The position numbers were made by a program, and so were the translations under genes. Under the pieces are notes generated by a model. It had not been told where the DNA came from. It saw nothing but the letters and a program-made list of their open reading frames with translations, and searched no databases. Shown here one piece after another: positions 47,441 to 59,093 of a stretch of 64,000 nucleotides of DNA. The DNA is from Linum tenue (taxonomy: Eukaryota; Streptophyta; Magnoliopsida; Malpighiales; Linaceae): the NCBI GenBank assembly GCA_946122785.1, contig CAMGYJ010000009.1, positions 11,500,937-11,564,936 of the forward strand. Direction: 5' to 3'. How positions within the stretch are numbered: the stretch's first letter is position 1; each line of letters starts with the position of its first letter.

Positions 47441-48120
47441 TAGAATAGGGTTTAGTCCAAAAATCGTTTGGTTTTAGTTAGCGGGTTGGGTCTTTTCGGG
47501 TTTGGGTAGAGGTTTGGTTAGGTTTGGTTAGGTTTAGCTGACATGGCGGATTTAAATGACGTGGCGGTCAATTTTAGGGTCAAAAGGTGCTGATTAGGCG
47601 AATCCGTCAGCCACGTCATCACTTAACGGACGCCGTTAACGGCGTTGGACGGCAGCTAACGGAGAGTGACCATAAATGAACTGGTTTTGTAAAGTTAGTG
47701 ACCAACAATGGATTTAAATTTTTTCAGTGACCAAACATGAACGCTTTTTGTAATGTTAGTGACCAACCATGCAATTAACCCTAAAGATTTGTGACCGTTT
47801 TGTACAAAGTGAATAGTTTTGTGACCATTTATGATAACTACCAAGCGTTCCCACTACCGTAACTTAATTTGGCGGGAAATGCGAGACCAATAAACAATTG
47901 AGGATTGAAATACTTAAATAGAAGAAACAGAATGGATGGAGATGGCCATGCGTTGACTTCCTTGGTCAACGGAGAAGCTGTGGGAATCAAAAAGTTTTCC
48001 AGTTCCTCATTTCAGCATTCTCAGGCAGTGAAGTTCGATCCAAGAGGGCTTCTCTGTTTTTTTTGTGCATGCAATTGTACTTTTGTCGCCAATTTATCTG
48101 ACCTGACTCGCTCTGCAACC

Positions 48121-51100
48121 ATGATTCTAGTCTCCGGCATCGTCTCCACCGTCGTCGAGCAACTGGGCTCGATCTTGGTGGAGGAGCTCAAGCAGAGCGC
48201 GCGTCTCGTGGTCGGCGCTGACAGAAACGTCCGCAACCTCACCGCAACCTTCAAGCTCATCCAGGCCGTGCTCGCCGATGCGGAGGAGCAGCAGCTGGCG
48301 GACAAGGTCACCGAGCTCTGGATCGACGAGCTTCAAATCAAAGCCTACGAGATGGAGGATCTACTCGACGAGTGGTCAACGGCGATCCTCAAACGTCAAA
48401 TCGAAGGATCGGACAGCCGGGAGGAGGAGCAACTCAGCTCGCTCGATGCTCGCCTTCTCCAGATCTCCGTTTTCTTCAGCAGCGTATGTGATTATCTCCC
48501 TACTTCCTCCTGCTTTTCCTTTCGGGAAATCCCCATGCGGTACGATATCTCTAGGAGAATCAAGGATCTGAATAAGGAACTCGATTTCATTGCCGAAGGG
48601 AGAAATCGTTATAAAGAGATTGTTCCCACTAGTCAGCCTCAGAAGAAATTTGTTGCGTCTAGGGTGACTAGTCATGTCCTGGATGCAGCAGTTCATGGTA
48701 GGGATTTGGAGAAGAGTCAAATCTTGGAGTTTCTAATGGGGGGAAACATTGCAAATCTCAAGATTGCATCTATTGTAGGGATGGGTGGATTGGGGAAGAC
48801 TACATTTGCTCAGCTTCTGCACAAGGAAATGAAGGGTCATTTTGACAGTAGCATCTGGGTGTGCGTCTCTAATTCATTTGAAGAGACCAAGGTTGCCAGT
48901 GCGATCCTTGAATCTCTATCAGGTGAGAAACCAGGCTCTTCAAATTTATCTGTGATTTTAGGGAAGATAGAAAGAGAGGTTGGGAAGAAGAAGTTCTTTC
49001 TTGTTCTGGATGATGTGTGGGAAGACTCGATAGACAGCTGGAGGTCAATAATGGCTTCTCTATCAAGCGGTTTATCTGGAAGCAGAGTCTTGGTGACTAC
49101 TCGTCGTAATGATGTTGCTAATGCTTTGAGCATGTGTATTGCCAATAATCTTCTGGTGGGTAGCAATGAGTCCTCCCGAACATTGGAACTAAAGGAGTTA
49201 TCTATGGAGGCTTGTATGGCGGTTTTCAGTCAATGGGCATTCTGCAAATGGGATGAGAAAGAGTGTGGACGGGTAAAAGATATTGCCGATATTATAGTAA
49301 GAGAAAAATGTCATGGTTCGCCTCTGGCCGCAAGGATTCTAGGAAGCTTTCTTTCCTCCAAAAAGTCTAGGCCAGAATGGAACAAAGTGTTGCACAGTGG
49401 GATATGGGGAGTGGAAAAGCTCAGAACTGACTCTTTGCACATATGTGGTTAAGCTATTACGATTTATCCCCACAATTGAGACAATGTTTTTCCTACTGTG
49501 CGATTTTTCCTCAAGATTTTTTGATTAGAAAAGACACACTGATTAAGTTGTGGATGGCTCAAGGTTATCTTGGAGCACCCTCGAAAGAGGAGGACCTGGA
49601 ATTGATCGGAGATACGTACTTTGAAAGTTTAGCTGCTCGTTCTTTCTTCCAAGACATCAGAAAAGGTAGCATGGTTGATAACATTGTTACTTGTCGAATG
49701 CATGACTTGGTGCATGATTTTGCTGAATTCGTTTCAAGCGATGAATCTTATGGCAACGATGTTAATGTGATCGACGAGTCTAAAATGGACGACATCAGCA
49801 AAAGATTGCATCATTTGAGAGTTGTCGTATCCTCCAACGGACAACTTCAGTTCCCTTGTTCTCCTGATGCTTTCAAGAGCCTGCGCACCCTTTTGGTTCT
49901 TCGTGTAAATTTTTTCCGTGTGAGTAACCTCCCTAATGATCTCGCCAATTTACCAAAGTGTCTACGATCATTAAGCCTAAGTAATTGTGGTGTCAAAGGG
50001 TTGCCACCTACTATCAGCAGGCTTGTACAGTTGAGAATGCTAGACTTATCTCATAATTTTGACTTGGAGGAGTTGCCTAATGAGTTATGCGATTTGATTA
50101 ATCTACAAACTTTGAATGTAGAGCACTGTCGCTGTTTGGAAAGATGGCCACAATGGATGGAGAAACTAGTCAGCTTGAGACATTTAATTAATGCTGGTGG
50201 AGGAGGGTCCATTCCTAGAGGGATTGGTAGGCTCACAGGGCTTAGAACATTGTCAGAGCTGAGACTGGGCGAGAATGGTGTTACACCTTCTCTTAGAGAT
50301 CTGCAGAACTTCAACCACCTCTCTGGAAACTTACTCATATCGGGATTGGGAGAATCGTCGGAGCATGCAAAGGATGCCGAGCATGCACAACTGGAGAGTA
50401 AAAAGCACATCACCAATCTGTCGTTGGCATTTGAAGGAGATGACCTACCGTCAAAGCAGATGATAGCTGAGCATCAAAAGATGGTTGAAGCACTTAAACC
50501 ATCAATGAATCTGGAAGTTTTAGCCATTCGACACTATCTAGGCAAAGTGAGTCCTAGCTGGCTGCCATTGCTAATCAATCTGACCAGGCTTACACTCGAA
50601 GATTTTACAGAGTGCTTGCAATTACCCCCTCTGTGGAAGTTGCCATACCTCGAGTATCTCAAACTAGATGGCTTTCATGGAGTGGACGTTGATTTTTTCG
50701 GGAGAAGGGAAATTGGTAGTGACAAGATTGTTGCATTCCCTAGTCTAGTAGAACTGAAGATTACGTCGTTCAAATATTGGTATCAGTGGGAGTATACCAA
50801 GGAAGAAACGACTAGATATGCAGAGATCTTGCCTTGCCTTCGCAATCTGTACATAGGATTCTGCGATGATTTGGAGAAGCTTCCAGACCAACTTATCCAG
50901 AAGCCAACGCTGCAGACGCTAAAACTCACATATTGCTACCACCTTTGTTCTTTGTATCAACTGGGCGGAGAAGAACGCCACAAAGTTGCTCGCATTCCTG
51001 CAGTCGTTATTGGTAATTTCCTTTGAACTTCATTTTTATCGTCGTAATGATCAATATCACAAGAAACTAATGTTATTCTGAATGATGATATGGACAGATA

Positions 51101-51274
51101 AAAACGAGTGCATTTGCGGCAAAGCACTCCCATTCAGTGAGTTTGTTCTTTCAACCTTCAAAATCTTCTTTTTTTTCCTAATGGGGTTTATAACTTGAAT
51201 GTTTCTGATTACCAGACGAGCTCTGCGATTGTCCATCCTTTGATTACATGATGGATGGAATGTCCTACGACTGA
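48121..51274 (+). pseudogene. CC-NBS-LRR (NLR) immune-receptor gene with one frameshift
   Basis: Exon 1 (48121-51012) holds a coiled-coil/Rx-type N-terminus (DAEEQQLADKVTELWIDELQ). The NB-ARC follows: P-loop IVGMGGLGKTTFAQ, RNBS-A FDSSIWVCVSNSFE, kinase-2 FFLVLDDVW, RNBS-B GSRVLVTTRR, GLPL-type GSPLAARILG, RNBS-D CFSYCAIFPQDF and an intact MHD (CRMHDLVHDFAEF). The LRRs come last. Two small exons (51098-51136 and 51216-51274) extend the C-terminus to CDCPSFDYMMDGMSYD. The frame breaks near 49440, between GLPL and RNBS-D: the first half stops at 49450-49452 and the second continues one base off. This is either a real one-base loss or a sequence error. NLRs are intracellular ATP/ADP switches that sense pathogen effectors. 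The chosen start is MILVSGIVSTVVEQ; an in-frame ATG at 47905 would add 72 residues with no family match. Confidence 0.85.
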
Positions 51275-51639
51275 ACAACAGGTAAATTTCAGCGGCACTT
51301 TCTCCTTTCACTACTTAATTAATAGTATGCAACTCCTGCCGGTTCCAGTTTCTTACCATACAAACAAAGGGAAAAGGCTTATGTCTCAGACCAATCTATT
51401 TATTCACCATCTAGTTTTGGTAAAAATATTAGGAATTTAAATAAATTTTAGCAATCACGAAATAGTTAGTGCTCGATGGGATAAAGTGATACCAGTTAAT
51501 AGAGTTTTGTGAGATTGTGTAAATAAAATAAACCGGTTTATGATAGATAAGATTGATTGATGCGTGTAAAAAAACTAAGTTATGTGTTTGAATGTAAGTG
51601 AACATATAGATAGTAAGTGAACATGATTCATTAATAAAA
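51275..51639. other. NLR 3' flank
   Basis: Probable 3' UTR and AT-rich spacer between the NLR gene and the NBS fragment. Nothing else seen. Confidence 0.4.
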
Positions 51640-52387
51640 TTGTGTGAAAACCACTTTGGCCAAATCGATAGGGAGGTTAGGAATCATTTCGACAAGCAAA
51701 TTTGGGTGTGTTTCTCTGATCCCTTTGACGAGCTGCGGATTGCCAAAGCAATCCTTGGATCTCTTTTGGGGAAGAAGCCGGAGCTAGATGAGCTATCAGC
51801 TAGGTTGGAGGAGATATATAGCATTGTTAGTCAATTAACGTACTTGTTGGTTTTGGATGATGTGTGGGAAGCAGATTTCAGTATGCGGGAAGAACTACTG
51901 GGCTCACTGGGTGGTGGAAAAGCAGGGCACAGAATTTTGGTGACTACCCATAAGAAGAGTGTTGCTGCTGCTTTGCTTTGCTCTTCTGAGGCTCACATGT
52001 TTCAATTGCGGCCATTGTCAGAGGAGAGGCTTGTTGCTCGGTATTTGAGCAACACGCTTTTCTGGGATATGATGGGAAACATCATCCTTACGTTGAAGAG
52101 CTTGGTAAGGAAATAGTGAGACAGAAGTGTGGTGGTTTTGCCTCTTACAGCGGAAAATCTAGGATGCTTTATGTGTCTTAAAGAAATCCAGACAGCATCA
52201 ACTGTGGGACTCTGCCTCTCCGCGCGCGAGGGAAATTGATGTCGCTCGAGTATCTCGAGCTGCGTGCGATTTGCCTGTGAAGAAGGTCGGGCTTGAGTTC
52301 TTGGGAGGCAGTGTAAGTGTTGCTGATGCTGCATTTCCCAAGCTGATAGAGCTCCAGATTTCTCTGGACTACTTGTTAATTGTCTAG
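51640..52387 (+). pseudogene. Truncated NBS-LRR fragment
   Basis: Starts abruptly after the P-loop: HFDKQIWVCFSDPFDELRIA (RNBS-A), LTYLLVLDDVWEADF (kinase-2) and GHRILVTTHKKSVAAAL (RNBS-B), and the first frame stops at about 52114-52116. Remnants continue in other frames near 52118-52150 (EIVRQKCGG) and then jump to a C-terminal LRR-like piece at about 52220-52387 (LEFLGGSVSVADAAF, PKLIELQISLDYL). The P-loop, GLPL, MHD and most LRRs are missing. Similarity to the upstream gene suggests an old tandem duplicate with internal deletion. Confidence 0.82.
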
Positions 52388-52922
52388 GGTTTCCACTACC
52401 CTATATCCAGTGTTGCAATTAGTTCATGTTCTTTGTCAATATGATGATCACTATTATGTGAAGTGATTATGTATAGTAAGCAACTCCTGCTGATTCGCCA
52501 TTTCTGCAGTTGAAGATATGAACACTAGGTGTCACATCGCTCTACCAGAAACTTTATTTTTGTCCAGATAGGTTTTGCTTCTTCATTAATCTATCATCAT
52601 CAATTGCACGATTTGTTTGTTTGTTTGTTTCCTCATACAAAATCGAGATTAGAATATTACAACGACAGCGACACCCCCACTATACTCTAATCTAATATGT
52701 CGACAATCCTAGTCACCTTAAGGCGGCCGGCCAGCTTTTGTTTCCATGGATAGAAATCATAAGAGCTGGATTGACAACAACGTTAGAAATTGGTAGATGC
52801 AACAGTCTGTGAAAAAAACTTTTAATACAAATTGAATACGATCTGAATTCGTAGCATATGTTCAAATTTCTTGACGAAAAAAAAACTGATCTTATACTTA
52901 CACCATTACGGTACAAATTCAA

Positions 52923-53346
52923 TTTGTGTCTCAAAGTACCAATCATTTAGAGTGCAATAGATGACATGATCTTTCCGGTACCAAATAAGTTGGTAACCTT
53001 TCTGCCGTCTTTCCATCTTCCGACCGAGTTTTGCAAGTGTTGTTTGATCGAAATGATTTATCAATAGCTATACTAATGACTAATAACGACTAACTACTGA
53101 ACTAGTTTTGCATAATTTGTATGAAGCACATATTTGTGTCTCAAAGTACCAATCATTTAGAGTGCAATAGATGACATGATCTTTCCGGTACCAAATAAGT
53201 TGTAACCTTTCTGCCGTCTTTCCATCTTCCGACAGAGTTTTGCAAGTGTTGTTTTGATCGAAATGATTTATCAATAGCTATACTAATGACTAATAACGAC
53301 TAAACTACTGAACTAATTTTGCATAATTTGTATGAAGCACATATTT
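52923..53346. repeat. 210-bp tandem duplication
   Basis: Two copies starting TTTGTGTCTCAAAGTACCAA at 52923 and 53133 (period 210 bp), about 97 percent alike by eye, including CTTTCCGGTACCAAATAAGT and CTAATGACTAATAACGACTA. Noncoding. Confidence 0.85.
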
Positions 53347-54825
53347 GGTGACCTAATTAATAGTTGGTCAAATTCTAGTTAATGCGACTTTATGTATCAT
53401 ATGGCCTGTTAATTTATTTGCGAGCATGGTCTCATAGTGGGAGGCCTCAATGTAGGGCCAAAGTCATACTACTGCACCTCAACAGTTGGATATTATTATT
53501 TTTTAATTAATTAGTATTATTTAAGTATAATAATCTGTAAACAGATAGGATAATAGGAACATAGTCATAGACAGCCGTCTGAGATAATCAAATTTTTGTT
53601 GGAATTTTTTTGGCCAGAAATGACAAGTCTGGACCTGCAAGTTGTCTATCAGAGTTCATATTCATCTTATTATATTATTGTGATTTGCAGCTAATTATTA
53701 GACATAATAGCTTCCATATGATCAAAGATATTCTTAAAAAGAATAGTTGATCTTTCTTACATTTTATTTGTCAGATAAGATTCCAAATATATCCTGCTGT
53801 AGTGCTGTCAGGAAAAATAAATTTCTCACAGAAATATAGCTCATATTTTGTCTTTTCGTTTGGATTATTTCAAAATTAAAAAGGTGAAATCACACGTGTT
53901 TTTACGTGTTTAATTAATTAAAATTAGAAAAGAGGATTATAATTTCAATTTATTAATAAGATAAATATTACACATACAGAGTTTCGAATATTCACAATCA
54001 ATCAACTTTCATTAAAACTAATGTTGTTAACTAAGAATTTTCACAAACCAACCGGTACCAATAACTCGAGCTATTTAAAAAAAATTAAGGTAATCGTGAT
54101 ATAGTATTAATAAAGATATTAGAATAAAGTACATGTGAATTATATATACAATCAGCCGTCACAACTCCTGCATATTTTCTCAGTTAAGTGTCTAACAAGT
54201 GCATTCAAATACTTGTTGTGAATGCACCTTCTAACAAGACTTGTTGTGAGAAGGTTAATTGTGAACCATATACTACTCTCTTACACGCTCCTTTCAAATT
54301 AAAAACATGAACTTGAAGTTTGTGCAGGCTCACCATATCATGTGCTTTAATCAACTATTAATATCGAGGGGGCCGTAGAGCTAGATTTGAGCACACGACC
54401 ACTAGGTCAAACCAGCCTTGATACCATGCATAAAACTATTAACTCCAAAAAATTCGAATGGTCGAGAAAGGTTCCATTATAGATCTTTACACCATTTATT
54501 AACATGCTCCTCAAACGAAAGCTAACTCATACGAGAACAAAATCCAAATGCGATCACTCTTTATCAATTTGATTATAGTTATTATATTTCATTTCATTTG
54601 CCGTAGCAGGCACACGATTAGCTGTATATTCTTTGTTTTGGTTTTGTTTAGTTGCCTGATCTCCTCGATCTCCTTGGTTCGTTTTCTTGTTTCTAGTCGT
54701 GATGTTTGGTAGTCAACTGGTGGGACTATATATGCTCTCGACCAAATGTTAATTACCACAAAGACTCAAGACTTCATCGTTTGCACGCCATCACTTGATT
54801 GATTTCAAGATGCATTAGGTATATG
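53347..54825. other. AT-rich spacer
   Basis: No gene or structured repeat recognised. Confidence 0.35.
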
Positions 54826-55160
54826 GTTATGACTTATGCACGATGGAGTTTTAAGTGTTGTTGGGTTGTCAATGTTTCCGAGATCCGCGGTATGGATTTT
54901 CCAAGCATTAAAGATCGAGGCTGGCTGGTTTGGTTGCAATGTTGTACATGATTCGATAAATTGGAGTCGAACTTAAAGTTAATGTTAAAACAAAAAGTCT
55001 AGTTATGACTTATGCACGATGGAGTCTTTAGTGTTGTTGGGTTGTCAATGTTTCCGAGATGCGCGGTATGGATTTTCCAAGCATTAAAGATCGATGTTGG
55101 CTGGTTTGGTTGATAAATTGGAGTCGAATTTAAAGTTAATGTTAAAATAAAATTTCTAGC
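54826..55160. repeat. 176-bp tandem duplication
   Basis: Copies start GTTATGACTTATGCACGATG at 54826 and 55002. Both carry GTTGTTGGGTTGTCAATGTT and CGGTATGGATTTTCCAAGCA; the second copy lacks about 18 bp near its end. Noncoding. Confidence 0.82.
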
Positions 55161-56832
55161 GTAAAAGCGAAATCATGCGTAAAAGTCAAGGTACAGAAGT
55201 GAAAGGTTTTTAAACATTTTTTTGATTTGATAGCAATCTAACTACCGAAGAGAAAGGTTATAAACATTAGGATATGAGTTTTTGAAGGAAGAGAAAAGAG
55301 GGGAATTGAAATTGGCAGTGAAAGAATGGATTCGGGATTTCTAAGGAGAACGCACGTAAGAGAAATAAGATATCAATCTAAAAAAAAAATTCAAGGTGCA
55401 GTTAACCGCAATCACACTGATTCCTAGCCATACGAGTATCTATCGTTGGTAAAACCCTCATTCATTAAGAAACCCCACACTTGCAAGCTCTTTGAGGTAG
55501 TCAAGTTGACTAGTTAGTGGCATCAATGCTCCATTTCTTTCTCCACGTTCCATCGACAAACTGCTCCTGTTTACTACCCATTTATGATTTAACCAATATC
55601 CCAAGTAGCAATTAATTACTTATATTTTCCTCACCACTTGTCATGGCGTTAATCACATAATTAATCAATCTCCATAATCTCAGAAGCTGATTCTTGTTCT
55701 TCCCCCACCAACTTACTAATTTTTTAATTTAGCTACAGCTACAATTAATGTCCCTTAATTACTTACTTTGTCTCCACAAAGTTTCAAAATATGTCAACAT
55801 TAGGTAGGTCCACGCGTCGCCCTGTTTTTGGAAAAATGCATGCCTCTCTCTGGCTACCTTGTTCGAAGGAAACGTGTGATTTGCTTCACAAACGATAATG
55901 GGGAAAACACCATTTCCCACTAATAAAAACAATTAATTTCTAAAAGAGGAATAAATTCTTGAAGCAGTTTATATATTATATTTGACATGCTACTGAAAAT
56001 AGTTAAGCTGGACATCATATGAAAATACAAAAAGTTCTTCAAGAATTGTTCAAAGAGTAAGAATCTATGTGTTTTCTTATAACTTAAAAAAGAATTGCAA
56101 TGGATTAGCAAAGATGCTACCTAAATTGTTAAAATTGGTATGGGTATATTGGTATATACACTAAGTTAAAGGGTAATATGAGTATAACGAGATGTATCCA
56201 AAACAGAAGGTTATTGGATTTGAAATCGACTGATAAAGGTATGAGTGGTACATGATGGAGCATGTTAGGTCAAACTATATATGTTAAATAGGTGTAGGAA
56301 CACTTAAGATATAGGCTACCGATTCTCAAAACATAGTTTTATCTTATAGGTTGTCATGTTATAAACGAGACCCAACGAGGGAGAGGATGATTGGACGAGT
56401 GCGGTGTGTAACGTCTTTGGTGACTTTTGGAGGTGGAAGCAAGACTGCAAGATAACATATGTTCTTTATATGTCTTTACTCATAGCAGTTAGTGAAGGCC
56501 TCACTATCGGCTTACCAATGCATTAACGACCGTGGAACAGTTTTGAGATCTCATTGTCTATGATGTGGCAATCTCTTTGGGATCATTTTTACAATTTTAG
56601 TTTTGGTTGAGTTTTCTTATACCTTAGACGCCTATAACCCCGGGGTATTCAAACCACTATTGCAAGCCAGAAGGAGGTAGAGCTTTCCTTATGTCTTTTG
56701 TTCATCTAGCCAAGCCAAAGTCGCTTTATCAAATGGCTGGTTGAGTTCTTTCTAGAAGGGTTTCATGATATCTCTAAGCAAACAACCAACTTCTTCTTCT
56801 AAAAATGAAAGAAAGTTTTTTTTTTCCCGTGA
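55161..56832. other. AT-rich spacer
   Basis: No gene that I can support. Confidence 0.35.
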
Positions 56833-57036
56833 GGTCAATATCACGAAGAATAAAGAGATACCGTCTATACCCAAATATAAATTTATGTTATCATAAGGAA
56901 GCCATCGAAGGCTTTCCACAAAAATTGAGATTTGGCCGTAGAAGGATCGAATTGTATCCGAGGAACAGGGGAATGCAAAAAAGTAATAAGAGAGGCACAC
57001 AGACCAATCAATCGTATCGGTCGTATTCTTGAATCT
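56833..57036 (-). pseudogene. nad4: Nuclear copy of mitochondrial nad4 fragment (NUMT)
   Basis: On the minus strand, VESLRWLPYDNINLYLGIDG and ISLFFVILT match the N-terminal region of plant mitochondrial NADH dehydrogenase subunit 4. Upstream, one frame away, IRPIRLIGLCASLITFLHSP continues the same protein, so a small insertion has shifted the frame at about 56919-56929. About 200 bp of mitochondrial exon DNA is present without a start, flanked by unrelated AT-rich DNA. It is a dead organellar insertion. Confidence 0.85.
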
Positions 57037-58040
57037 ATAAGTACATGTTATCCTAATTTTTCTTTTAGGAGGATTAACTTTTTGATCTTTTAATGCGTTG
57101 ATAAATAAAATTTTCTTACTCATACACCATGAACCATCTAAAAAGAGTGGTTTGGTAAAATGTTGTAACTTGGTGGTTTAATTTCCCAAAATACTGCCTT
57201 ATAGTATGACCCGTCGTGTTAGATATGATTATAAAAATAGACAAACCAAATTGAGGAGAACTTGCTACTTATCCTCTTCTCGTACTCTGCAAAGCAACTC
57301 ACCAGCCTAAAATCTCATTGTTTGTAACTATATATTCATGGACAAAAAAGGCAAAATAAAATGTCGTGTCTTGGTATGCCGTGTCTTGATATGCCATACT
57401 AAGCGAGGAACGTGGTGAAAGGAGCTGGATTACACCATCTTTACCCTTAATGATAGATTCCAATACTCCAAAAGATAAGGAGGCTGGCCTCAACGTTAAG
57501 TATGTTTGGAGAGAACGTTGTAACAAATTGTTCATAACTCCTTGAGGAACTCTTTCTCTTGCCTTGATTTCCTCGTATCATTAGAGTTGCATCCCAACTT
57601 AGACTAATTCAAAACTAATATTAGGTTCTCTTAATAAGAATCATCAACATTGGACCAACTAGTAAACAAGGCGTCCCATACAAAAATGAAGAGTATTTCA
57701 TTATTTCCATCAAACTATAAATTGTTTTTGGATCACTTTCACTTCTCACAATTTTTTGGACACTTCCATTTCACATTAGAAATCATAGTTGAAAACGACA
57801 TGGTGTTTGCAGTCCAGATCGACAAATGGTGTCGCATGAGGAAAATGATGAATATTATTTCATAAATTGTTTTTTTTCGCACAAAATAAAATGTCGAGAA
57901 GAACAAATCTATGCATACAACAATATGTATAATATAATTCCAACAAGGAGAAGGTATACCGGATTCCTGGCATTGTTTTTCTGAACATGGAGGTTGTAGA
58001 GAGAGAGACAGAAGGGATGAGAAGAAAGAAAAGGGCATAG
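57037..58040. other. Spacer before the P4-ATPase gene
   Basis: No gene or repeat pair recognised. Confidence 0.35.
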
Positions 58041-59093
58041 AGGTAGAGAGAGACTAAAACCTTCCCCTGTGCTCTGTTCTTTCTTTTCTCTCTCTTTCTC
58101 CTTTAATTTTCTTCCCTTTCTCTCTCAAAAGAGTAACAAATGAAAATTTAAGATGTCCTTCATTCTCGTTTGAAATTTCCTCTTCTTCTCTGTCCTCCCT
58201 CTCCTGTTTATCCAATCCCAAGGCTCTCTTCCTCTTCTTGCTGGGGAGGACTTTCGGTTTGCTTGTTGTTTCTTCTTCATTCCCTTTTTCTCCCCCTCCA
58301 AATCTTAGATCCGCGAAGTCCTCTCTTCCCCGTCTTTTTCCTTCCCGAGCTGCAATAATGGCGGGTTGTTAAATTCTGGGTTCGACGAGGACTGAGAATA
58401 ATCCGCATTTTGCAGGTAACCCATCTCGAATTTCTGCTGAAATTTCGCTCTTTTTCCCCTTTTCTTATTCTGGGTTCCTCTGTTTTTTCCGCCCTTGTTA
58501 CAATTTCTGAGCTGCGAATGGATGCAGAGAAGATTTGTTGTTTGAGAAATTTAAGGTCAATGTTGGAATTGGATTTTTGTGTCTAGGGAGGAAGCCAGCT
58601 AAGAATTCATGCGTATGAATTCGATTCTTGAGTTCCTGACTCGTGCATATGAATGCAGAGAAGATTTTTTGTTTTTGTTTTCCTCGTTGGATTTTTGCCC
58701 CCGGTTCGTTGTCGGTTTCCCTTTTTTGTTCTGATGGTTCTAGATCGTGGGAAGTCTTTGTTTATGGAAGGTTTTGTTCTGATGGCTTAGACTTTGGAAT
58801 GTGATCCCTTGTTTAGTTTTCAATCCTTTGTATGCCCAACTGTTATGCTGCTGGAATTTGATAAATTGCATCTTCTTTGTGCCATTTGCCCCTTTCATGC
58901 CATTCATTGATTTTGCTTCCCTTTGGTTTCATGCTGGTCTGATCAGCCATAAGCAGATGACATATTTTGCAGAAGGGACAACTGGAAGGTTGTATCTGCT
59001 TGGAAGCAAAGTGTAGGATTTGCTAAAAGTTGGTGGTGATATTTCCAGAGCAGCACGATTGAATCTATCCTTTTAGATTGAGTTTGGAGAGAG
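58041..59093 (+). promoter_or_regulatory. P4-ATPase promoter and 5' UTR with likely leader intron
   Basis: A long CT-rich tract (about 58060-58330) suggests the transcription start and leader. A donor-like GCAG/GTAACC at about 58416 and an acceptor-like TTTTGCAG near 58972 could bound a 5' UTR intron of about 550 bp. No upstream coding exon is seen. Confidence 0.4.

Larger units (their letters stand above)
42211..47781. mobile_element. Two-gene MuDR-like MULE, apparently intact
   Basis: A 5571-bp element with 299-bp terminal inverted repeats (42211-42509 and 47483-47781). By eye they differ at one position near the inner end. It is flanked by a perfect 10-bp duplication TAAAGATTTG (42201-42210 and 47782-47791). 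It carries a four-exon transposase gene on the minus strand and a two-exon GRF zinc-finger gene on the plus strand, pointing toward each other, plus a 32-bp minisatellite. All these point to a recent, potentially autonomous insertion. Confidence 0.92.
40880..47842. mobile_element. Pack-MULE interrupted by a MuDR-like element
   Basis: The outer element begins GGGTAGTTATCATAAATGGT and ends with the complementary ACCATTTATGATAACTACC. It is flanked by the 10-bp duplication AAGCGTTCCC (40870-40879 and 47843-47852). The left inverted repeat (about 40881-41051) pairs with a right repeat cut in two by the inner insertion (about 42076-42200 and 47792-47842). Removing the inner element and one duplication copy leaves about 1.37 kb. 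Its cargo is a hydrolase first exon at 41501-41806. Inverted repeats of about 170-185 bp and a 9-10 bp duplication fit a Mutator-like element carrying host DNA. Confidence 0.88.

Noticed and set aside
47098..47448. 116-codon frame rich in GREEGC repeats
   Set aside because: Translation of the short tandem repeats at the MULE right side; no domain and no splice or leader context.
47905..48120. 72-codon N-terminal extension of the NLR
   Set aside because: In frame but without family similarity; canonical CC-NBS-LRR proteins start at the MILVSGIVST-type sequence at 48121.
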